Notes under the pieces: model-generated
The model's input: only the letters and a program-made list of their open reading frames with translations
What the model was told of the DNA's origin: nothing
Databases searched by the model: none
Shown here: in pieces, positions 55,934-64,000 of the stretch
Position numbering within the stretch: the stretch's first letter is position 1
Layout: each line of letters starts with the position of its first letter
Made by a program: the position numbers and the translations under genes
Origin: Pseudomonas chlororaphis subsp. aurantiaca
GTDB lineage: Bacteria; Pseudomonadota; Gammaproteobacteria; Pseudomonadales; Pseudomonadaceae
Direction: 5' to 3'
Assembly: GCF_013466605.1 (NCBI RefSeq)
Contig: NZ_CP059162.1
Span: 2,604,001-2,668,000 of the forward strand
DNA: 64,000 nt

Positions 55934-56374
55934 TCAAGGGGTTTGCAGGCGCATATGGATGATCGGGAACGGCCGGCCCTGGCCATCGGTTTCCGAGCGG
56001 CCGACATCTTCGAAACCGTAGTGCCGATAAAAACCATGGGCCTGGGGGTTCTGTTCGTTGACGTCGACACTGAGCCGAGGATGGCGGCTGCGCACGTGGT
56101 CCAGCAGTTGCCGGCCAACGCCCTGGCCACGGCGGGCCGGTTCGATAAACAGCATTTCCACCTTTTCGCCGGCGCTGGCGATAAAACCGACCGGGGTGCC
56201 GTCGTCGTCCTCCAGCAGCCAGACCTCGAGGGCCGGCAGGTAGGTGTCGCGCACCAGGGGGTAGAGCAGTTGGATATCGTCTTCGCTAATGAAGTCGTGG
56301 GTGGCCCGCACCGAGCGGTCCCACAGGGCGGCGAGCTGCGGATCGTCCGCGGGCCAGCGTTTTCGAATGTGCAT
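55934..56374 (-). CDS. GNAT-family N-acetyltransferase
   Basis: 146-aa acetyltransferase with the acetyl-CoA loop RRGQGVGRQLLDHV and the C-terminal NPQAHGFYRHYGFEDVGR segment, the standard GNAT motif A and B order. Substrate unknown. The ATG at 56374 (MHIRKRW) fits the family; ATGs at 56380 and farther upstream are possible but no ribosome binding site is clear. It is divergent from the TetR gene and runs in the same direction as copC, 93 bp from it. Confidence 0.87.
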   Translation of the reverse strand: MHIRKRWPADDPQLAALWDRSVRATHDFISEDDIQLLYPLVRDTYLPALEVWLLEDDDGTPVGFIASAGEKVEMLFIEPARRGQGVGRQLLDHVRSRHPRLSVDVNEQNPQAHGFYRHYGFEDVGRSETDGQGRPFPIIHMRLQTP

Positions 56375-56613
56375 GAGCATGATCCATGGCGGCGTTGCAG
56401 GATGGCCGAAACCCTCAGGGTTCGGCGGCGAAAGTCCTGCCTGCATGTCCGTGTCGCGAATCAACGCCTGGACGGAACACTTCAGGTGCCTGGGAAGAAG
56501 GCGGGAAGGATCCTAACCAATCGTTTTTGCCGCGCAAAGCCAGGTTCAGGAAGTTTCGTTTTTGTACGAAGGCCAATGGTAGTCTTGCAGCAGACTGTTT
56601 TCAGGGAGCCCAT

Positions 56614-57234
56614 ATGGGCAATCACAAGATCGAGATCCGTCGCAGCAACGTCGAGAAGATCCTCCTGGCGGCGGAAAAGGTATTCGCCGAAAAAGGCTTC
56701 AGCGGCACCGCCATGGCCGATATCGCCGCCGAGGTGCAGTTGCCGCGCTCCAACCTGCATTACTACTTCAGCACCAAGAGCGAGCTGTACAGCGCGGTGC
56801 TGCTGGAGCTGCTTGAACTGTGGAAACAGGACGCCCTGTGCTTCGAGATGTTCGACGACCCGCGGGTGGTGCTCAGCAGCTACATCCGCGCCAAGATGAA
56901 CCATTCCCGCAGCCGGCCCTATGGCTCGAAAGTCTGGGCCAACGAAATCATCCACGGCGCGCCGACCCTGGGCGAGGCGCTGGACGCCAGCCTGTACGAC
57001 TGGGCGAAGATGAAGGAAGCGAAGATCCGCCAGTGGGTCGAAGACCAACGCATCCTGCCGGTGGAACCGTCGAGCCTGCTGTACATGATCTGGGCCTCGA
57101 CCCAGCACTACGCCGACTTCGACCACCAGATCATGATCATCAACGAACACCAGCCGCTGTCGGACATGCAGTTCGAAAAGGCGGTGCAGACGGTGACCAG
57201 CGTGATTTTGCGCGGGATTGGGCTTGAGCCTTAG
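56614..57234 (+). CDS. TetR/AcrR-family regulator, RutR-like
   Basis: 206-aa TetR regulator. The helix-turn-helix (residues 20-50) includes GFSGTAMADIAAEVQLPRSNLHYYFSTK. The ligand domain carries the RutR/YcdC-type pattern (SKVWANEIIHGAP, ASTQHYADFDHQI). In E. coli RutR senses uracil; here the dihydropyrimidine dehydrogenase, dihydropyrimidinase and NCS1 genes follow, so control of pyrimidine degradation is likely. ATG at 56614 with AGGGAG upstream; the longer frame from 56386 is not coding. Convergent with preA, a REP pair in between. Confidence 0.92.
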   Translation: MGNHKIEIRRSNVEKILLAAEKVFAEKGFSGTAMADIAAEVQLPRSNLHYYFSTKSELYSAVLLELLELWKQDALCFEMFDDPRVVLSSYIRAKMNHSRSRPYGSKVWANEIIHGAPTLGEALDASLYDWAKMKEAKIRQWVEDQRILPVEPSSLLYMIWASTQHYADFDHQIMIINEHQPLSDMQFEKAVQTVTSVILRGIGLEP

Positions 57235-57251
57235 GCGTCCCTGAGATTGCT

Positions 57252-57320
57252 ATCGCGGGCAAGCCTCGCTCCTACAGAAGCATGCGGTCTTCTTCTGTAG
57301 GAGCGAGGCTTGCCCGCGAT
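57252..57320. repeat. REP/BIME element (TGTAGGAG type), near-perfect pair
   Basis: ATCGCGGGCAAGCCTCGCTCCTACA and its inverted copy TGTAGGAGCGAGGCTTGCCCGCGAT, separated by about 20 bp, between the convergent regulator and preA genes. Confidence 0.9.
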
Positions 57321-57333
57321 GACGTCGGTGCGG

Positions 57334-58608
57334 TTAAACCGCCTCGCGATACGGATTGCGCGGATCATGCTGCCAGTCGAGGAACGGCTTGCCGGTGTCC
57401 TGGGGCACCATCTCGATGCAGTCCTGCACCGGGCAGGTGATCTGGCACAGGTTGCAGCCCACGCATTCGGCGTCGATCACCTCATATTTATGCGTACCGT
57501 CGGCCTGCCTGAGGCTGGCGATGGCCTGGTGCGAGGTGTCTTCGCAGGCGATATGGCAGCGGCCGCAACCGATGCAGGCGTCCTGGTCGATCCTGGCGAT
57601 CACCTGGTAATTGATATCCAGGTACTTCCAGTCGGTGGTGTTGCCCACGGCCTTGCCGGAAAACTGCTGCAGGTTGCTGTAGCCCTGGCTGTCCATCCAC
57701 CGCGACAGGCCGTCCTTCATCTCCTCGACAATGCGGAAACCATGGAGCATCGCCGCCGTGCACACCTGCACCGCGCCGCAGCCCAGGGCGACGAATTCCG
57801 CGGCGTCGCGCCAGGTGCCGATGCCGCCGATACCGCAGATCGGCAGGCCCTGGGTCTGCGGGTCGCGGGCGATCTCGGCGACCATGTTCAGGGCAATCGG
57901 CTTGACCGCCGAGCCGCAGTAGCCGCCGTGGGTGCTCTGGCTGCCGACCATGGGATTGGCGACCATGCGTTCCAGGTCGACGCTGGTGATCGAGTTGATG
58001 GTATTGATCAGCGACACCGCGTCGGCGCCGCCGCGATGGGCCGCGCGGGCGGCCATGCGGATGTCGGTGATGTTCGGCGTCAGCTTGACGATCACCGGCA
58101 GCGAGCACCAGGTCTTGCACCAGCGGGTCACCTGTTCCACGTACTCCGGCACCTGGCCGACCGCCGCGCCCATGCCGCGTTCCGGCATGCCGTGGGGGCA
58201 GCCGAAGTTCAGCTCGATGCCGTCGGCGCCGGTGGCTTCCACCAGCGGCAGGATGTTTTTCCACGACTCCTCGACGCAGGGCACCATCAGCGACACGATC
58301 AGCGCGCGGTCCGGCCAGTCCTTCTTGACCTGGGTGATTTCCCTGAGGTTGATCTCCAGGGAGCGGTCGGTGATCAGTTCGATATTGTTGATGCCCAGCA
58401 CTTCGCGGTTGGCGCCGAAGTGCGCCGAGTAGCGTGACGACACGTTGACCGCCGCCGGGTCCTCGCCCAGGGTTTTCCAGACCACGCCGCCCCAGCCGGC
58501 CTCGAAGGCGCGGACCACGTTGTAGGCCTTGTCGGTCGGCGGCGCGGAGGCCAGCCAGAATGGGTTGGGGGCCTTGATACCGGCGAACACAATCGAGAGA
58601 TCGGCCAT
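57334..58608 (-). CDS. preA: dihydropyrimidine dehydrogenase, catalytic subunit (PreA/PydA)
   Basis: 424-aa subunit of the NAD-dependent dihydropyrimidine dehydrogenase that reduces uracil and thymine. The N-terminal TIM barrel, like dihydroorotate dehydrogenase, binds FMN (ELNFGCPHGMPERGMG; the catalytic Cys is in this loop). Two C-terminal ferredoxin-type clusters follow: CIGCGRCHIAC and CVGCNLCQITCPVQDC. Its ATG directly follows the preT stop (TAAATG), so the two subunits are co-translated. Confidence 0.95.
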   Translation of the reverse strand: MADLSIVFAGIKAPNPFWLASAPPTDKAYNVVRAFEAGWGGVVWKTLGEDPAAVNVSSRYSAHFGANREVLGINNIELITDRSLEINLREITQVKKDWPDRALIVSLMVPCVEESWKNILPLVEATGADGIELNFGCPHGMPERGMGAAVGQVPEYVEQVTRWCKTWCSLPVIVKLTPNITDIRMAARAAHRGGADAVSLINTINSITSVDLERMVANPMVGSQSTHGGYCGSAVKPIALNMVAEIARDPQTQGLPICGIGGIGTWRDAAEFVALGCGAVQVCTAAMLHGFRIVEEMKDGLSRWMDSQGYSNLQQFSGKAVGNTTDWKYLDINYQVIARIDQDACIGCGRCHIACEDTSHQAIASLRQADGTHKYEVIDAECVGCNLCQITCPVQDCIEMVPQDTGKPFLDWQHDPRNPYREAV

Positions 58609-59976
58609 TTACGCAGCCTCCACGTTGAGCATGAGTTGGGCATGCATGGCTTCGGCGGCCCGCTTGCCGTGTTGCACCGCCTGGACGGTGAGGTCCTGGC
58701 CGAGGTTGACGCAGTCGCCGCCGGCATACACCCCGGGGATGCTGGTGCGCAGTTGCTCGTCGACCTCGATGCGCTCGCCGGCGCGCTTGAGTTCGCGGGC
58801 CAGCGGGTCGCCCAGGGCGGCGCCGTCGAACGCCTGGCCGATGGCCTTGAAGATCGCGTCGGCGGCCAGTTCGAAGGTTTCCCCGGTGGTTTGCAGGCGG
58901 CCCTCCACCAGGCGGGTGCGGGCGAAGCGCATGCCGCGCACCCGGCCCTGGGCGTCCAGCAGTACTTGCTCGGGCGCGGCCCAGGTCAGCAGGCGCACCT
59001 GATTGGCCTTGGCGATGTCCTGTTCATGTCGAGTGGCGCCCATGTCCTCGACGCCGCGGCGGTACACCAGGTTGACATCGCGGGCGCCGAGGCGGGCCAT
59101 CTGCACCGCCATGTCGATCGCCGTGTTGCCGGCTCCGAGGACGATGCAGTGGTCGGCCAGGGGCAGTTGGGTAAGGTCTTCGGCCTGGCGCAGCTCACGG
59201 ATGTACTCGGTGGCGGCCAGCAGGCCGGGGGCGTCCTCATGGGGCAGGCCCAGCTGTTTGCTGGCGGCCAGGCCCAGGCCGAGGAACACCGCGTCGAACT
59301 GCTGGTGCAGGTCGGTGAGGCTCAGGTTGTCGCCGAGTTTCTGCCCGTGGCGGATCTCGATGCCGCCGATCTGCAGCAGGAAATCCAGCTCCTTCTGCGC
59401 GAAGTCGTCCACCAGCTTGTATTTGGCGATCCCGTATTCGTTGAGGCCGCCGGCTTTCTCCCGGGCCTCGAAAATCACCACCTCATGGCCGTGCATGGCG
59501 CAGCGGTGGGCACAGGACAGGCCCGCCGGCCCGGCGCCGACCACGGCGATGCGCTTGCCGGTGGCGGCGGCGCGCTGGAACGGGTGCTGGCTGAAGTGTG
59601 CGTTGTCCACTGCATAACGCTGCAACAGGCCGATCAGCACTGGCGCGCATTCCTGGGCGTTGTTGCGCACGCAGGCCTGCTGGCACAGGATCTCCGTCGG
59701 GCACACCCGGGCGCAGCTGCCGCCGAGGATATTGGCCGAGAGAATCTTCTGCGCCGCGCCCTGGACGTTGTCGGTGTGGATATGGCGAATGAACGAGGGA
59801 ATGTCGATCTCGCTGGGGCAGGCGTTGACGCACGGCGCGTCGTAGCAATACAGGCAGCGCGAGGCTTCCAGGTGCGCCTGGCGGTCGTTGAGCGGCGGCG
59901 CCAGGTCGCTGAAATGGCCGGCGAGGGTGGCCGCATCCTCCTGGGGATGGGGCAAGTGGTTCAGGGTCTTGATCAC
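58609..59976 (-). CDS. preT: dihydropyrimidine dehydrogenase, NAD-binding subunit (PreT/PydX)
   Basis: 455-aa electron-transfer subunit related to the glutamate synthase small chain. N-terminal Fe-S cysteines are in CLYCYDAPCVNACP and CARVCPTEILCQQAC, followed by FAD motif GAGPAGLSCA and the NAD motif in LGAGNTAIDMAVQ. I start at the GTG at 59976, preceded by GAGG, where the family homology begins; the longer frame to 60123 runs into REP sequence. It accepts electrons from NADH and passes them to PreA. Upstream lies a REP and then dihydropyrimidinase. Confidence 0.93.
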   Translation of the reverse strand: MIKTLNHLPHPQEDAATLAGHFSDLAPPLNDRQAHLEASRCLYCYDAPCVNACPSEIDIPSFIRHIHTDNVQGAAQKILSANILGGSCARVCPTEILCQQACVRNNAQECAPVLIGLLQRYAVDNAHFSQHPFQRAAATGKRIAVVGAGPAGLSCAHRCAMHGHEVVIFEAREKAGGLNEYGIAKYKLVDDFAQKELDFLLQIGGIEIRHGQKLGDNLSLTDLHQQFDAVFLGLGLAASKQLGLPHEDAPGLLAATEYIRELRQAEDLTQLPLADHCIVLGAGNTAIDMAVQMARLGARDVNLVYRRGVEDMGATRHEQDIAKANQVRLLTWAAPEQVLLDAQGRVRGMRFARTRLVEGRLQTTGETFELAADAIFKAIGQAFDGAALGDPLARELKRAGERIEVDEQLRTSIPGVYAGGDCVNLGQDLTVQAVQHGKRAAEAMHAQLMLNVEAA

Positions 59977-60070
59977 GGTTCTGGCCTCACGGTTTTTTGT
60001 CGATTGCCTCTGACGGGCATTGTTTTCACGAACGGGGCGGACACCCCGCTGGATTCGCTGCAACGCGTCC

Positions 60071-60220
60071 TGTAGCCGCTGCCGAGCGCAGCGAGGCTGC
60101 GAACGGCAACGTAGTTGCCGCAAAACCTGAATCCGCCGTGTGTCAGGTCTTGCGCGTTATCCGGGTTGCGGCCGCTTCGCGCCCGATCGCAGCACTCGCT
60201 AGTGCTCGACAGCGGCTACA
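60071..60220. repeat. REP element (TGTAGCCGCTGCC type)
   Basis: TGTAGCCGCTGCCGAGCGCAGCGAGGCTGCGA facing GATCGCAGCACTCGCTAGTGCTCGACAGCGGCTACA, in the gap between hydA and preT. Confidence 0.8.
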
Positions 60221-60249
60221 GGGATCGCGGAGATCACAGGTCGTCGGGC

Positions 60250-62312
<2,063 letters not shown>

Positions 62313-63800
62313 ATGCAACAGAACAGATCTCAAGTGACCGAGCGTGCCGGCCTGTACGAGCTGGACGCCGGCAGCGACGTGCTCGACAGCCCCCGTTACA
62401 ACCACGATATCGCGCCGACCAAGGTCCATGAGCGCACCTGGAACAAATGGCACATCACCGCGCTGTGGGTCGGCATGTCGATCTGCGTGCCGACCTACAC
62501 CCTGGGCGGCGTGCTCACCGCCTATTTCGGCCTGACAGTGGGCGAAGCGCTGCTGGCGATCCTGCTGGCCAATATCGTGGTACTGATCCCCCTGACCCTC
62601 AACGCCTTCGCCGGCACCAAGTACGGCATTCCGTTCCCGGTGCTGCTGCGTGCCTCCTTCGGCGTCATCGGCTCCAACGTGCCGTGCCTGATCCGCGCCC
62701 TGGTGGCCTGCGGCTGGTTCGGCATCCAGACGATGTTCGGCGGCCTGGCGATCCACCTGTTCCTCGGCTCGATCTTCGAGGGCTGGAAGGCCCTGGGCGG
62801 CACCGGCGAAGTGATCGGCTTCATGATTTTCTGGACCCTCAACCTGTGGGTGGTGCTGCGCGGCGCCGAGTCGATCAAGTGGCTGGAAACCCTGTCCGCG
62901 CCCTTGCTGGTATTGGTGGGCGCGGGGCTGCTGGTGTGGGCGTTGCCCAATGTGTCGCCGAGCGAACTGCTGGCGCAACCGCCCAAGCGTCCGGAAGGGG
63001 CGAGCGTCTACAGCTACTTCTTCGCCGGGCTCACGGCGATGGTCGGTTTCTGGGCCACCCTGTCGCTGAATATCCCGGACTTCAGCCGCTATGCGAAGAG
63101 CCAGAAGGACCAGATCCTCGGGCAGATTTTCGGCCTGCCGCTGACCATGTTCCTGTTCGCCGCCCTGGGGGTGGTGATGACCGCCGCCTCGGTGAAACTG
63201 GTGGGCGTCACCGTCTCCGACCCGGTGAGCCTGATCGGCCATATCCAGAGCCCCGGCTGGGTGGCCCTGGCCATGGCGCTGATCATCATCGCCACGCTCT
63301 CGACCAACACCGCGGCGAACATCGTCTCGCCGACCAACGACTTCCAGAACATCGCGCCCAAGCTGATCGGCCGTACCAAGGCGGTGATCCTGACCGGGCT
63401 CGTCGGCCTGGCGCTGATGGCCCACGAACTGCTGAAAAAACTCGGCCTGCTGGTCTCGGACGTCAGCCTGGAGACCGTGTATTCCAACTGGCTGCTGGGT
63501 TACTCCAGCCTGCTGGGGCCCATCGCCGGGATCATGGTGGTGGACTATTTCATCATCCGCAAACAGCAGCTGGACCTGGCCGGGCTGTACCGCGATGACG
63601 TCTACCCGGCGTGGAACTGGTACGGCTTTATCGCCTTTAGCGTGCCCGTGGCGCTGACCCTGCTGTCCCTGGGCAGCGATGCGTTCAGCTGGTTCTACAG
63701 CTACGGCTGGTTCACCGGATCGGCGCTGGGCGGCTTGCTCTATTACGGGCTGTGCAGCATGGGCAACCCGCGAACCGCGACCGCCAAGACGCCGGTGTAA
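62313..63800 (+). CDS. NCS1-family pyrimidine/allantoin-type transporter
   Basis: 495-aa membrane protein of the NCS1 nucleobase:cation symporter family, with twelve membrane segments. The N-terminal SPRYNHDIAPTKVHERTWNKWHI is the family entry, followed by TFAGTKYGIPFPVLLRASFG-like loop residues, GFWATLSLNIPDFSRYAKSQ, and NTAANIVSPTNDFQNIAPK. In P. putida the equivalent gene sits in the reductive pyrimidine cluster, so uracil/thymine uptake is the most likely job. ATG at 62313. The N-carbamoyl amidohydrolase gene follows after a REP sequence. Confidence 0.93.
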   Translation: MQQNRSQVTERAGLYELDAGSDVLDSPRYNHDIAPTKVHERTWNKWHITALWVGMSICVPTYTLGGVLTAYFGLTVGEALLAILLANIVVLIPLTLNAFAGTKYGIPFPVLLRASFGVIGSNVPCLIRALVACGWFGIQTMFGGLAIHLFLGSIFEGWKALGGTGEVIGFMIFWTLNLWVVLRGAESIKWLETLSAPLLVLVGAGLLVWALPNVSPSELLAQPPKRPEGASVYSYFFAGLTAMVGFWATLSLNIPDFSRYAKSQKDQILGQIFGLPLTMFLFAALGVVMTAASVKLVGVTVSDPVSLIGHIQSPGWVALAMALIIIATLSTNTAANIVSPTNDFQNIAPKLIGRTKAVILTGLVGLALMAHELLKKLGLLVSDVSLETVYSNWLLGYSSLLGPIAGIMVVDYFIIRKQQLDLAGLYRDDVYPAWNWYGFIAFSVPVALTLLSLGSDAFSWFYSYGWFTGSALGGLLYYGLCSMGNPRTATAKTPV

Positions 63801-63810
63801 AGCGTAAAAG

Positions 63811-63843
63811 CCTCGCTTCTGTAGCGAGGCTTGCCCGCGATGG
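63811..63843. repeat. REP sequence (TGTAG...CGAGGCTTGCCCGCGAT type)
   Basis: CCTCGCTTCTGTAGCGAGGCTTGCCCGCGATGG, a single REP copy that also forms a small CCTCGC/GCGAGG stem between the NCS1 gene and the next gene. Confidence 0.7.
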
Positions 63844-63931
63844 GATCTATAGAACACTGCATCACTCCAGACGAGCGCACCCTCAAAGGACCCCTCGTCA
63901 ACGACAACCAGAAAAGCCTGAGGAGATCACC

Positions 63932-64000
63932 ATGAACGCTGCCGTCGACGTTCTGCAATCCAGCCACCGGCACATCAACCGCGACCGCTTGTGGCAGTCG
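63932..64000 (+). CDS. N-carbamoyl-beta-alanine amidohydrolase (beta-ureidopropionase), 5' end only
   Basis: The first 23 codons only (MNAAVDVLQSSHRHINRDRL, then WQS), running off the window. The sequence resembles the start of Zn-dependent hydantoinase/carbamoylase-type amidohydrolases from Pseudomonas pyrimidine clusters. AGGAG lies seven bases before the ATG. This enzyme would finish reductive pyrimidine breakdown, releasing beta-alanine, CO2 and ammonia. The identification rests mostly on context. Confidence 0.72.
   Translation, partial: MNAAVDVLQSSHRHINRDRLWQS

Overview
The window is a stretch of a Pseudomonas chromosome, most likely from the fluorescens species complex. The evidence is uniformly high GC with strong third-position bias, the divergent bkdR / bkdA1-A2-B-lpdV locus, a reductive pyrimidine-degradation cluster in the Pseudomonas order, OprD-type porins, and two families of intergenic REP palindromes. 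All identifications rest on reading translations and motifs; no database search was run.

Layout. 1-5.5 kb: a YcaC-type hydrolase, a small hypothetical protein, DNA polymerase II (polB), and a membrane-anchored PD-(D/E)XK nuclease-like protein beside it. 5.2-14.2 kb: a DHCW cupin, a small secreted protein, an orphan serralysin metalloprotease, an MHS-type transporter, a GMC oxidoreductase with a divergent LysR regulator, and a DUF3857/transglutaminase protein. 14.5-18.1 kb: a SnoaL-like protein, an AlkC-type alkylation repair protein and a Kef-type antiporter. 18.3-24.6 kb: a LysR-controlled carboxylate module with a PrpF/GalD-family isomerase, a DctA-type symporter, a CitMHS-type symporter and an OprD porin. 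24.6-29.1 kb: M48 protease, LemA and an ABC1 kinase. 29.1-30.6 kb: an AT-rich insert with an orphan fimbrial adhesin and a probable gene remnant.

30.7-36.6 kb: an FKBP isomerase, an RcnR-type metal sensor with the DmeF cation exporter, an epoxide hydrolase, a cytochrome P450 coupled to a small monooxygenase with a divergent ArsR-type regulator, and a small P-loop kinase. 36.6-37.5 kb is a 0.9 kb gene-poor stretch. It precedes a translationally coupled operon of circularly permuted ATP-grasp, alpha-E and transglutaminase proteins, then an AmiD-like amidase lipoprotein.

41.8-48.8 kb holds branched-chain amino acid catabolism. IlvE makes the 2-keto acids and the BkdA1/A2/B/LpdV complex oxidatively decarboxylates them, with BkdR encoded divergently. 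48.9-57.2 kb: a DASS transporter, a DapF-like epimerase with altered active-site surroundings, a DHA2-type/HlyD efflux pair with a hairpin-rich leader, CopC/CopD, a GNAT acetyltransferase and a RutR-like TetR regulator. 57.3-64 kb: reductive pyrimidine catabolism, with dihydropyrimidine dehydrogenase (PreT/PreA), dihydropyrimidinase, an NCS1 uracil-type transporter and the first codons of an N-carbamoyl-beta-alanine amidohydrolase.

Most of the window is ordinary core and accessory Pseudomonas content. The least explained parts are the membrane nuclease beside polB, the carboxylate module lacking its usual partners, the P450 without the acid/alcohol pair, the DapF paralogue, the ATP-grasp/alpha-E/transglutaminase operon with its long leader, and the AT-rich adhesin insert.
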